A DNA stretch of 64,000 nt. It comes from Pycnococcus provasolii. Its lineage: Eukaryota; Chlorophyta; Pseudoscourfieldiophyceae; Pseudoscourfieldiales. Location: the NCBI GenBank assembly GCA_049487715.1, contig CP150564.1:186001-250000 (forward strand), read 5' to 3'. Positions 56,627-64,000 of this stretch are shown here, piece after piece. The translations under genes were made by a program, and so were the position numbers. Within the stretch, counting starts at the first letter, position 1. Each line of letters starts with the position of its first letter. The notes below the pieces were generated by a model. That model did not search any database, had not been told where the DNA came from, and saw nothing but the letters and a program-made list of their open reading frames with translations.

Positions 56627-56641
56627 GCTATCTCAGCTCGG

Positions 56642-57790
56642 CCGTAGGATGTACGTTGATGTACGTATTCTTCTCAAAAAGCAAAAACGTTATCAACAAG
56701 ATGATGGGCTGCGTGGCGCTCAAGAAGCGAAGAATCTCGCGTTGGCGCTAGAGGAGCGCGCGCGAAGCTGGACTACCTCTAGTGTGTTGATTTGTAATGA
56801 CTGTGTGTAAAGGGCTAGAGGCTGTAAAAAGGTAAAAAGTGTTTAATGTTTCGTGAAATCTGAGGGAAAGTGTGTATCATTCAAATGTTGCAACAAATTG
56901 ACTCTCTTCTTCTCCTCCTTATCGCTCGTGTGTTCCACTCACTGGCTGTGAATTGTTCTTCTTGTTGTTGTGTGCATGATGCACCACCGATTACGGAGGT
57001 TGCGTATGAAAGTTCATGTATGAGCGATCCACCGCCAGCTCAAACTCCGGAGCAGGTGCCATGTCGACAACAACATCATCATCGAGCAAGTTACGAAGGC
57101 GGCGGCGATCGTCATGGCGATCCTCAACGACCAGCCCACCAGTTCTTCCGGGAGAAAAGTCATATCCGACACGACCACCGAGCAATCCTCGATCCGACGC
57201 CAGAACATCGTCACCAGCGGGTTCCGGTGCCAGAGCCTCATCTTGCTGCTCGATGACTTCTGACTCCGAAGCTTCCTGTGCAGCTTCCTTCAACGACAAC
57301 ACCGGCGCATCATCCTCTCCGGCGGCGACGACAGCGATCAAAGAAGCGAACACCACCACCACCATCATCATCATTAACTTCGCCATCGTTCCGTTTGCAA
57401 GTACAAGAATGGAGTACGGACTACGCAAAAACTGAATTAGGGCGCGGGAGAACTTGGATCCGATCTTTTTTCACGTTTTTCTCGTCGCGCAGCAGCCCCC
57501 CCTATCCCGGAGGCCGCGTCAACTCTTCTTGGGATTCTTATCTCCCCTGGAACGTTGTCCAACAGTGCATCCCCATGCCGACGTCTCTGCTCGTTTTCTC
57601 AACCCCCCCCCCCCCCCCACCCACCCCCTCCCGGCCTGCTTCGCGCGCTTTCAGCTTTTCACTTCTCCTCTTTTGCACACGTCACTTGTGCTGTGAGTCA
57701 TGTCCGCCGCCGCCGCCGCCGCCGCTGCTGCCTCCACCCCCGCCTCCTCCTCCCTCTCCGTATCGGAGCTACGCATCGAGAACGCGAAGC
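56642..57790. repeat. Segmental duplication, copy 2
   Basis: Repeats the arrangement of 54979-56260: remnant tail sequence, one-unit small secreted gene on minus, divergent promoter and Ala/Ser-rich first codons of the plus gene. Differences are small in the first 330 bases and in the promoter half, so duplication is recent. Confidence 0.8.
56991..57386 (-). CDS. Small secreted protein with one repeat unit (paralogue)
   Basis: The ATG at 57386 (MAKLMMMM) gives 131 residues: signal peptide, one EAAQEASESEVIEQQDEALA unit, the ADRGLLGG-type GRVGYDFSPG motif, EDRHDDRRRLRNLLDD and an APAPEFELAVDRSYM tail. It differs from the paralogue at 55324-56016 by carrying one unit instead of two and by an earlier stop. 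Function unknown. Confidence 0.68.
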   Translation of the reverse strand: MAKLMMMMVVVVFASLIAVVAAGEDDAPVLSLKEAAQEASESEVIEQQDEALAPEPAGDDVLASDRGLLGGRVGYDFSPGRTGGLVVEDRHDDRRRLRNLLDDDVVVDMAPAPEFELAVDRSYMNFHTQPP

Positions 57791-58497
57791 TACGCGCTGA
57801 GGTGGAGGAGTTACGCCGCCAGCTTGGAAACCAAACAAAAGGAGGAGCCGATGACGACAACAATAACAACAACGACGAAAGGCTCTTCCCACTTGCTGAC
57901 GCATTCGCCGCGATGAAACAGGGCGAAGCGAACTTCCTGAAGGATGTCTGCAGCGATAAAACGCGATGTCGTCTGATGCACTTGAATGAGCAGCTGCCGC
58001 CGACGATGAAAATTCCACTACGTCGTGTCGGAGAGGTTCCTGACGCGACGGTCGAGAAGATGATGGACTGCGCGGCGCTCAAGAAACGTACTTCACGTGA
58101 AGCTAATTCCGAATTGGCGCTCATTGAAGCTAATTGTGAAGTGGCGAAGGACGTTTCTGCGTTCAACAAACTTCTCATTTCGTCCGAGTTTTGCCCGCTC
58201 AAAATCGCTCCGGGTGCCGGCGGCTCTCAGCACGAGTACCGCATAGATTTTGACGATGAGAATCTTGTCTCAATCAGGCGCGCGTACAACGAGGACATTA
58301 CGGCCGACATCGCTATCGAACGGAAACTCCTCGAACGTGTGAATGCCTCGGGGCAGTACGCCGAGTGGCATGTGTGGGATATGTGGAAGGAGGACAGAAT
58401 GGATGTTTTTGAAGTGGCGACTCGCATTTTGCATGCTCTGATGCATAGCATACAAGCGCGCGAAGAACGCCCTGCAAAGAAGAATAAGACGAAATGA
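57700..58497 (+). CDS. Hypothetical coiled-coil protein (donor of the LC8 extension)
   Basis: The ATG at 57700 gives 265 residues. A poly-Ala start and Ser-rich run are followed by a coiled coil (SELRIENAKLRAEVEELRRQ), a linker with Asp/Asn repeats, and then a globular region containing VEKMMDCAALKKRTSR and NEDITADIAIERKLLERVN. Not recognised. The piece coding for KMMDCAALKKR also survives as degraded DNA at 55038 and 56698, so parts of this gene have been copied into both upstream blocks. The stop is TGA at 58495-58497. Confidence 0.62.
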   Translation: MSAAAAAAAAASTPASSSLSVSELRIENAKLRAEVEELRRQLGNQTKGGADDDNNNNNDERLFPLADAFAAMKQGEANFLKDVCSDKTRCRLMHLNEQLPPTMKIPLRRVGEVPDATVEKMMDCAALKKRTSREANSELALIEANCEVAKDVSAFNKLLISSEFCPLKIAPGAGGSQHEYRIDFDDENLVSIRRAYNEDITADIAIERKLLERVNASGQYAEWHVWDMWKEDRMDVFEVATRILHALMHSIQAREERPAKKNKTK

Positions 58498-59021
58498 GGA
58501 AATGAAATGGGGATGTCAAGCTTGCAAAGCAAATAATAGAATTGAAAAGAAACTTTTTCACGTAAGTATCATAGTTACGTCTCGGAGTTCCGGCGGAAAC
58601 GACACAAAAACAAAGGCGGAAAATACAACACAAAGGGGGCGGAACACACACGGAATCAGAATAAGGGGAAAAACCAAACGTAGGGCATGATATCACACGA
58701 TTTCACCTTATCACTACCGGGTATGGGAATTCATTTACTCGGACCTCTCCAGACCTCCCTCTGCCACAGGTCTCTCGGCCTGAAGAGGGAAGACGCGGTG
58801 GCCATACATCCACATGGTGGGCAGATCAGTCAGTGACCCGTCCGAGAATACGATAACTAGTCTAACTATGTATAGCAGTATTGGTGACCAGTGACGGCAT
58901 TTCATTTGCAAATATGAGAACGTACGGTAGTACTACTGCACTGCATGAGACGTCTCAGTTCAGTTCATGTTTCAGTGACTATGTTCCATTACAGAGTGAT
59001 GTTAAGGTCCTAGTTAGCTAG
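58498..59021. other. Convergent 3' spacer
   Basis: 524 bases between convergent genes. It is AT-richer than average with TGTATAG and TAGCTAGCTAG at 59012-59022. No gene is seen. Confidence 0.5.
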
Positions 59022-60272
59022 CTAGCCCTCCTCGGACTCCTCGGACTTGCGGTTCGCAAGCACCGCGGTGAGCACCTGCGACGGCGCGACGAGCTGCGCG
59101 AGAAGGCGCCCGCCACGCGCGCCGTCGATCGTCGAGACGAGCTGTGTCGCCGGCGCATGAATCGCGCCGAGAAGCTTGCCGTACACCTGCGCAGGGTCGC
59201 CGAGCTTCTCTAGGTTCTCGAGGTCAGAAGGTGCATACCAGCTCTTCTCGCGCGTGTGGAAAACGCCCAGCTTGATCATACCCTTGGGCACGTTCGGCCA
59301 CTCGTTGCGGTTGAAAATTTTGTTGAAGATTTTCGACGCCGACGCCACCTGTGCCGCTGCCGCCGCCGCCTCGGTGACGGCGTTCTCGTGCTTTTCCGTC
59401 TCGGCGACGTGCGGCGCCTTGTCGCTTTCCCCCACGTCGAACCCGCCGCCCGCGAGGTGTCCGTACGTGTGCCTGGGTGCGCAAGGATATGCGATGGCAA
59501 ATCTCACGGACCCGAGGAACGGCATGCCCATCGCCTCCTCCTGCGATCGGTTCCACTGGTTCCAAGGTACGAGTTCCGCGCCCAACTTGCGTGCAGCGAG
59601 TTGGATGTGCAAGGTTTCGTTGTTGTCGAGCGGTGGTCCGTACAGCAGCGTGATGGTTGGTACAGCGTCAAGTATGGCTCTCTGCCTGTCAATGAAGTGC
59701 GCCTTTCGTCTCCTTTCCATGGACAGTTTAACGTTCCTGTATACACGTTGATCACGCAAGGCACGCGGGTCATCTTTCGTTCCCTTGAAAGCGAAAGAAA
59801 GATTCGCATCCATGAAAACATCTTCCAAAGTTCTGGACCCGGAGGAGGAACCCGAACCCAAGGGTGACTCCACAGATGATGACATAGGAGCACAAGACGA
59901 GTATGACGACGACCCGGACGTCATACGGAAAAGGAAACCACCAGCCGGTCTTTGAGGAGGCCCTAGGAGGAAACCACCTACAGATGAAGATGAAGATGAA
60001 GAAGACGACGAAGACGACGAAGATACGAGAGGAGACTTCCCACCCATGAACACCACCAAAGAAGAAGAAGGTCGTGCGTAGCTCATAGAGATAGAAGGTT
60101 GGGAGCCCATGACACCAAAGGGGGATCCCGAAGAACAACCAGGGCTGAAACCGAGACCGGGAATGAAACTGCAACAATGCAGTGCTTTCCTGGTCAGCGT
60201 GAAAGGTTGAAAGGCGGATGCCATGGAAGAAGGCATGGATGCCATGGAAGAAGACGCCGCCATGGAAGCCAT
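59022..60272 (-). CDS. Large-subunit ribosomal protein uL10-like, organellar (probably mitochondrial)
   Basis: The ATG at 60272 gives 416 residues. Residues 1-140 are Ser/Met/Gly-rich with a 14-Ser run, acting probably as targeting plus linker. From about 140 it follows the L10 order: RNVKLSMERRRKAHFIDRQ, TITLLYGPPLDNNETLHIQL, then an insertion (about 245-310) and the characteristic C-terminal segment GDPAQVYGKLLGAIHAPATQL and GGRLLAQLVAPSQVLTAVLA, which in uL10 reads LLGVLQAPASQLVGVL-x-A-x-x-LV-VL. uL10 anchors the L7/L12 stalk on the large subunit. The divergent N-terminal half speaks for mitochondria rather than plastid. Start-proximal ATGs (repeated M) leave the exact start open. Confidence 0.62.
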   Translation of the reverse strand: MASMAASSSMASMPSSMASAFQPFTLTRKALHCCSFIPGLGFSPGCSSGSPFGVMGSQPSISMSYARPSSSLVVFMGGKSPLVSSSSSSSSSSSSSSVGGFLLGPPQRPAGGFLFRMTSGSSSYSSCAPMSSSVESPLGSGSSSGSRTLEDVFMDANLSFAFKGTKDDPRALRDQRVYRNVKLSMERRRKAHFIDRQRAILDAVPTITLLYGPPLDNNETLHIQLAARKLGAELVPWNQWNRSQEEAMGMPFLGSVRFAIAYPCAPRHTYGHLAGGGFDVGESDKAPHVAETEKHENAVTEAAAAAAQVASASKIFNKIFNRNEWPNVPKGMIKLGVFHTREKSWYAPSDLENLEKLGDPAQVYGKLLGAIHAPATQLVSTIDGARGGRLLAQLVAPSQVLTAVLANRKSEESEEG

Positions 60273-60798
60273 ATCTATCTTCTCAAATAACTTACCAGAA
60301 AGGGTTCGGAGAATGGCTCCGAATGAGGCGACGGAGCCAACCTAAGGTTAACCCTAACTGGAATCGCAAGAAACTTAAGGTTAGAAACCCTAACCCTAAG
60401 AAGTACTCGTAAAACCCACTGTAAGGCCACTGTCGAGGCCAAACAACACACAGGCCACAGGGGGATCCCCCTACAAGGCTCCAGCCCGGGGCCCACCCAT
60501 TTCGAGGTCCCATTAAATTTACGTTTTCCTCTCGGAGGGAGGGGCCCCGCAACCAGCCGACCATCAGAGTTCAGTCCGTCTGGAAAGCGGGTGGCCTTTG
60601 CCGTGCTTGAGGGAGCCGTGCTTGATCATCCGCCATCCGGGAGAAAGATCATTCATCATCGGCCCGTGAAGTTCACTTCCCCTTGGAAAAGTGTCCTCCA
60701 CAGGCCGGAGCTCAAATCCTCGGTCGGGTGAGAGCTCCTGAGCCTCAGCGGCTTTTCATTTTCTAGGGGCTTGCACTCCGCGGCCTCTCAGGTTTTTC
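60273..60798. other. Divergent promoter spacer with telomere-like motifs
   Basis: Between divergent uL10-like and GT29 genes. It holds GTTAACCCTAACTGG, AACCCTAACCCTAAG and AAGGTTAGAAACC at about 60346-60396. No gene is seen. Confidence 0.5.
60346..60396. repeat. Short telomere-like motifs
   Basis: Degenerate CCCTAA units in the divergent spacer upstream of the GT29 gene. Confidence 0.6.
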
Positions 60799-62133
60799 AT
60801 GGCTTGTCCTCGATGGCTTCATAAGTTTCGGGGGTATAGCCTTAAGGTGGCCTTACCTTCAAAAGATGCAGATGCAGATTCAGGATTTTTCAATGGGTTT
60901 TTCTTTGCCTTGGCCAGCACGCGATCTTCAAGGGTAAGGTGTGGGACATCGTCATCTTCATCATATTCACCTTCTCTCCGGAGACATCTGTCATCCTTAA
61001 CTCTGGCCGTTCTCATACTACTTTTGGCCTTGCTGTGCGCTTCCTTGGAAGTTCACGCCGCTCTCGAGGAAATACAAGACGGCAAAGACGATCGACTTGT
61101 TGAGACAGGTGCTTCGACGACGTATGACATGTACAGAAAAATCTCAGACGGCGACGACTTGCAGCAGCTCGAAGATAGTACAGACACGACAACCACAGAT
61201 ACCACAGAAACCACGACCATTGCCACAACAACCACACCCACTACGACAGTCACCACCGCCACACTCTCCGCCTCCGCCACCGCCATAGCAACCACGATCA
61301 ACTCCCAAAACGCCCCAGACACCACGACGCACACAAAGAGTGAGAGCGAAACTGCAAGAAACGACGTTGGCACGCTTCGCTCAGACCTACTCGCAGTCAG
61401 CGCGAAGCGGAAGGCGCTCAGCGAAGAGCGCGCGATGCGAGAGAAACTCAGCGAAGAGCGACGCGCGGTGAAGGCTGCCGAGGCTGCCGAGCAGCGAAGA
61501 GCTCTTCGTGCCACCACGTCGTCGTTGTCGGCGGAGGACACAGCGAAGTACAACAAAATCGTCAAGGAGGTTCCTCTGGTGCTCGTCGGTAACGGCAAGA
61601 GCGTGATGAAGGTCAAACTGGGCAGCGTGATTGACAAGTTTAAGGAGGTTGGGCGATTCAACTACTTCCGAACGAGAGGCTACGAGACAAACGTGGGCAG
61701 GAAGACGACGATTTGCTTCGCGAGTGACCGCAAGGATCCGAAGCTCATCAGAGAGCGCGAAGGCTGCAAGCAGTTCATCGTTCCCATCATCCCATCGCCT
61801 GGCCGGCCGCGTCAGCGCCTCGTATCCGCGATCCGCGGGTGGTACAGAAGAGCCGGGCTATCTAACAAGCTCACTTTCATGCCGGCGGACATGGAGCGCG
61901 TTCTCAGGCGCCAATACAAGCTCAACAAAGGCCCGAGCACGGGCATCCAGTCGATCATCTTCATGCTCAAGAAGTACAAGAAGATCGCCATCACTGGATT
62001 CGACTTCAGGGGCGGCTCGCACACGCACTACTTCGAGCGTAAGTCGAAGAAGAAAACGACGCACAGCATGAGCGGCGAGGGCCGCATCATCGACCAGCTC
62101 GTTTCAGAGGGACGCGTTGTAAGATTACCTTGA
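60799..62133 (+). CDS. GT29 sialyltransferase-like glycosyltransferase, type II Golgi protein
   Basis: The ATG at 60799 gives 444 residues. A signal-anchor lies at about 64-85 (LTLAVLILLLALLCASLEVH), followed by a Thr-rich stem (about 125-165) and a coiled stem region. The catalytic part shows the sialylmotifs: L (VLVGNGKSV at about 256-264, then the GSVIDKF and FNYFRTRGYETNVGRKTT region), S (GPSTGIQSIIFMLKKYKKIA, then ITGFDF at about 376-400) and VS (H-Y-F-E at about 410, then a His/Glu later: THSMSGEG). This is the layout of family GT29. GT29-like genes are known from prasinophytes although sialic acid is not typical of them; the donor could be a Kdo- or related nonulosonate sugar. The stop is 173 bases from the convergent gene. 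Confidence 0.8.
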   Translation: MACPRWLHKFRGYSLKVALPSKDADADSGFFNGFFFALASTRSSRVRCGTSSSSSYSPSLRRHLSSLTLAVLILLLALLCASLEVHAALEEIQDGKDDRLVETGASTTYDMYRKISDGDDLQQLEDSTDTTTTDTTETTTIATTTTPTTTVTTATLSASATAIATTINSQNAPDTTTHTKSESETARNDVGTLRSDLLAVSAKRKALSEERAMREKLSEERRAVKAAEAAEQRRALRATTSSLSAEDTAKYNKIVKEVPLVLVGNGKSVMKVKLGSVIDKFKEVGRFNYFRTRGYETNVGRKTTICFASDRKDPKLIREREGCKQFIVPIIPSPGRPRQRLVSAIRGWYRRAGLSNKLTFMPADMERVLRRQYKLNKGPSTGIQSIIFMLKKYKKIAITGFDFRGGSHTHYFERKSKKKTTHSMSGEGRIIDQLVSEGRVVRLP

Positions 62134-62306
62134 GGGAGACAGCTGTACACGTCGGCATTTGTGGCGCGCGTCCATTATTGTTCATGTTCAAAATGCAAAA
62201 TTATTTTTATTTGAAATGAAAAGTGTTGTATTTATTTTTATTTACAAAAGTCTGTGCCACGCACTTGCTTTATAGATGACGATCTCGAGGTGTTGTGCGT
62301 CACGTA

Positions 62307-63252
62307 TTACGTATTGGGGAACGCGAACAGGCGCTCGTGGTAGGGCGGCGGAAGAGGTGGTTCAGGTGGCCACTCATTTTCCGCCAGTCGTTCCACCGCC
62401 TCGTCCATGATTTGCCGTTCGGAAAATGCGAGTCGATCTCGCATCACGTTTTCGTGCTGCGCAAAGTCTGCGCGCACCTTTGCTTCTTTCTTCTCCGCGT
62501 TCTTCGCACGCCGCCTTTCCTTGTCGCTCATCAGATAATTCTTGCGTAATTCGAATGGAATGTGTCCGAACGACGTGCCGTGTGGACTCGCACGTACGTC
62601 CGGCGTCGGCGGTGCGCGTTTCAGTCCTTCGTGCCTTCGCGCCCACGAGCCCTGGTCGTGGTGGAATGGAAGAGCTTCCTGCAGGTGCTTCACCGCCCTT
62701 TCCTTTCTCTCCTCTTCGGACGTCGGTGGGGCTCGGCGGTGGAGGAGGTGAAGGTGGCGGCGGTGGTGAAGGCGGCTCCGGTGGTGGTGGTGGCGGTGGC
62801 GAGGACACTTCTTCGACGAAACGCTGCGCGTGTTCAGAGTATGAGTTCGCCTCTTCGATTCGTCCTTGTCGAACGAGCTCATCGAACGTGGTTACGTGTC
62901 CGAGTAGTTTCATAAACTCCGGCTTGTGTATGGGCCGCGCGGGCATCGGTGGAGTTGGAGGTGGCGGTGGGCTCCATCCGTGCAGAATTCCCATTTCGAC
63001 CCCACTTCCAATTTGGCTGACTGCTTCGACGACCCGTGCTTTTGGTTTTGGTTTGAACTTCTTGCGTCCCAGCAGAGCTCGTCGAGGCGCGCGACGAAAG
63101 TGAAGTGCCTCCTCCACACCGTGCTGCACTGGGACGTCTTCTGTGCCAACATCATGAGCAGCATTTTTATCACCAACTCCATATAAGGTTAGTCCCATGC
63201 AAACATACAGCAGATACATCATGCCCAATACGATGCAAGACAAAGATACCAT
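62307..63252 (-). CDS. Membrane-anchored proline-rich protein, frame switch in the Pro tract
   Basis: The first ATG in frame is 63252. The first about 25 residues form a signal-anchor (LSCIVLGMMYLLYVCMGLTL), then a basic region with GRKKFKPKPKARVV, PPPPPTPPMP, a short domain (HKPEFMKLLGHVTTFDEL), and a long Pro-rich tract near 62740-62820. After that tract the coding sense moves to the neighbouring minus-strand frame (down to 62307): FELRKNYLMSDKERRRAKNA, KVRADFAQHENVMRDRLAFS, ERLAENEWPPEPPLPP. In the original frame the sequence becomes Arg-rich and unlikely. An intron or an indel in the CCACCG-rich tract explains it. No family recognised. Convergent to the GT29 gene. Confidence 0.5.
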
Positions 63253-63666
63253 TGCGAGAACAGAAGTACAGATACGTATACGATCACTTTTTACGGGACG
63301 CGGCCGCAAAGCACGCGAAGCACTGCGTCCGCCGCCTCTTCCTACTAAAGGTAGTAACTTCTTTTAACCCACTCATCAAACGCATCATCCAAGGCGTACG
63401 CCATCGCCATCGCACACGCACGGAGGTTGTTTTTCATGGGACGATCTTGGATTTCCTCCCTACCACTAATTGGACCGGTACATAATTCGAGATTACAGTA
63501 GTGCGACTGCGTAGTACTAGTGGTAAAGGGACCGTAACCCTAGTTCACGTCCCCCAAAAACCCTAATAACCTGGAACCAGGCCTCGAGGTTTGCCATGAC
63601 GTTTGCCAAGAGGTTGCCGACGCACCGCACCCCCCTATCAGGCTCCCAGATCACTCCAGGTGGATC
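63253..63666. other. Divergent promoter spacer
   Basis: 414 bases between the minus-strand proline-rich gene and the right-edge gene. AACCCTAG and AACCCTAAT motifs are near 63535-63570. No gene is seen. Confidence 0.45.
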
Positions 63667-64000
63667 ATGTCCGCGTCTGCACAGCCGTCTGAGCCTTCCA
63701 TGGTTGGGAAGCGTGCGTCCGAGTCTCACAGGCACAGGAGAAGTTCTCAAGGTAACCTTAATGCAAGAAGGGTTAGAAGTTTACATGAAGAATCCACGCA
63801 TGTGGATGCTGCTCCTCCTGCTTGTCTCTCCTCATCTCGCGTCTCATCCTACTTTAAAGCTCTCGGCGCGGCTTGGGCCCCAAGTCCGTACTCTGTATGG
63901 ACGCATATCTACGGACGGGTCGTGCTCGGTGGGTGCTTCGTTGCCTTGGGAATCGCATGGTGGCTCATGCTACACCTCCACGGCATTCACATTGAAGCAC
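63667..64000 (+). CDS. Partial gene at right edge, N-terminus with membrane segment
   Basis: From the ATG at 63667 the frame is open for 111 codons to the end of the window. The head is polar and basic (SESHRHRRSSQGN); residues about 86-105 are hydrophobic (RVVLGGCFVALGIAWWLML), as in a type II signal-anchor. Another ATG at 63785 opens a second frame (MKNPRMWMLLLLLVSPHLAS) that looks like a cleavable signal peptide and also stays open to the end. Which is used cannot be decided without the continuation. No family is recognised. Confidence 0.4.
   Translation, partial: MSASAQPSEPSMVGKRASESHRHRRSSQGNLNARRVRSLHEESTHVDAAPPACLSSSRVSSYFKALGAAWAPSPYSVWTHIYGRVVLGGCFVALGIAWWLMLHLHGIHIEA

Noticed and set aside
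1-64000. tRNA, rRNA and CRISPR features
   Set aside because: I looked for tRNA T-arm-like GGTTCGA motifs with a matching acceptor and for regularly spaced repeats; no convincing candidate was found by eye. A tRNA scan would be decisive.

Overview
This is a nuclear segment from a eukaryote, most likely a small unicellular green alga of the prasinophyte grade. The evidence is a plastid-type sedoheptulose-1,7-bisphosphatase with a transit-like leader, a SOUL protein, a plant-type mitoferrin, a GT29 sialyltransferase-like enzyme (a family known from prasinophytes), TGTAA motifs just after several stop codons (the green-algal poly(A) signal type), and long intronless reading frames. The one clear spliceosomal intron is 98 bases, in the dioxygenase gene at 9.7-10.8 kb. 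Species is not determined. Functional calls rest on motifs and domain patterns read by eye; no database search was possible.

Layout. 0-9 kb: a small membrane/coiled-coil protein, an SGT1-like co-chaperone without a visible CS domain, a GYGD voltage-gated K+ channel with a cyclic-nucleotide-binding-type domain, a second small coiled-coil protein and SBPase. 9-19 kb: a PhyH-type dioxygenase, a doubtful broken gene, an adenylation-carrier-ankyrin protein and a first SFI1-type centrin-binding-repeat protein, followed by 1.8 kb of repeat-rich spacer. 19-31 kb: a 1,442-residue surface protein made of three copies of a bacterial-looking beta-strand domain, then a giant SFI1-type protein ending in a PDZ-like domain. 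31-46 kb: mitoferrin, an orphan eIF2B-epsilon tail, a secreted SOD-like/trypsin/ShKT/L-domain fusion, SOUL, seipin, a small tyrosine-recombinase-type retroelement with split direct repeats, an isochorismatase-fold hydrolase, a SPRING (C12orf49) homologue and a secreted LEA-like repeat protein. 46-48 kb: two inverted-repeat (MITE-like) elements. 48-64 kb: SfsA homologue, a strand-rich protein, a sulfotransferase, an SDR, a young duplicated block carrying small secreted proteins plus an LC8 dynein light chain and its chimeric relative, uL10, a GT29 enzyme, a proline-rich membrane protein and a partial gene at the right edge.

Genes are mostly arranged as tight convergent pairs (stop-to-stop gaps of about 60-300 bases, sometimes overlapping) separated by longer divergent or upstream spacers. 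Those spacers repeatedly carry short (CCCTAA)n/(TTAGGG)n tracts. No operon-like pathway cluster is visible; the genes look like an ordinary mixture of plastid, mitochondrial, membrane and cytoskeletal functions. Several loci show a change of reading frame (mitoferrin, SPRING, the protease leader, the gene at 62.3-63.3 kb, the retroelement). These may be introns, real mutations or homopolymer sequencing errors, and each is flagged.
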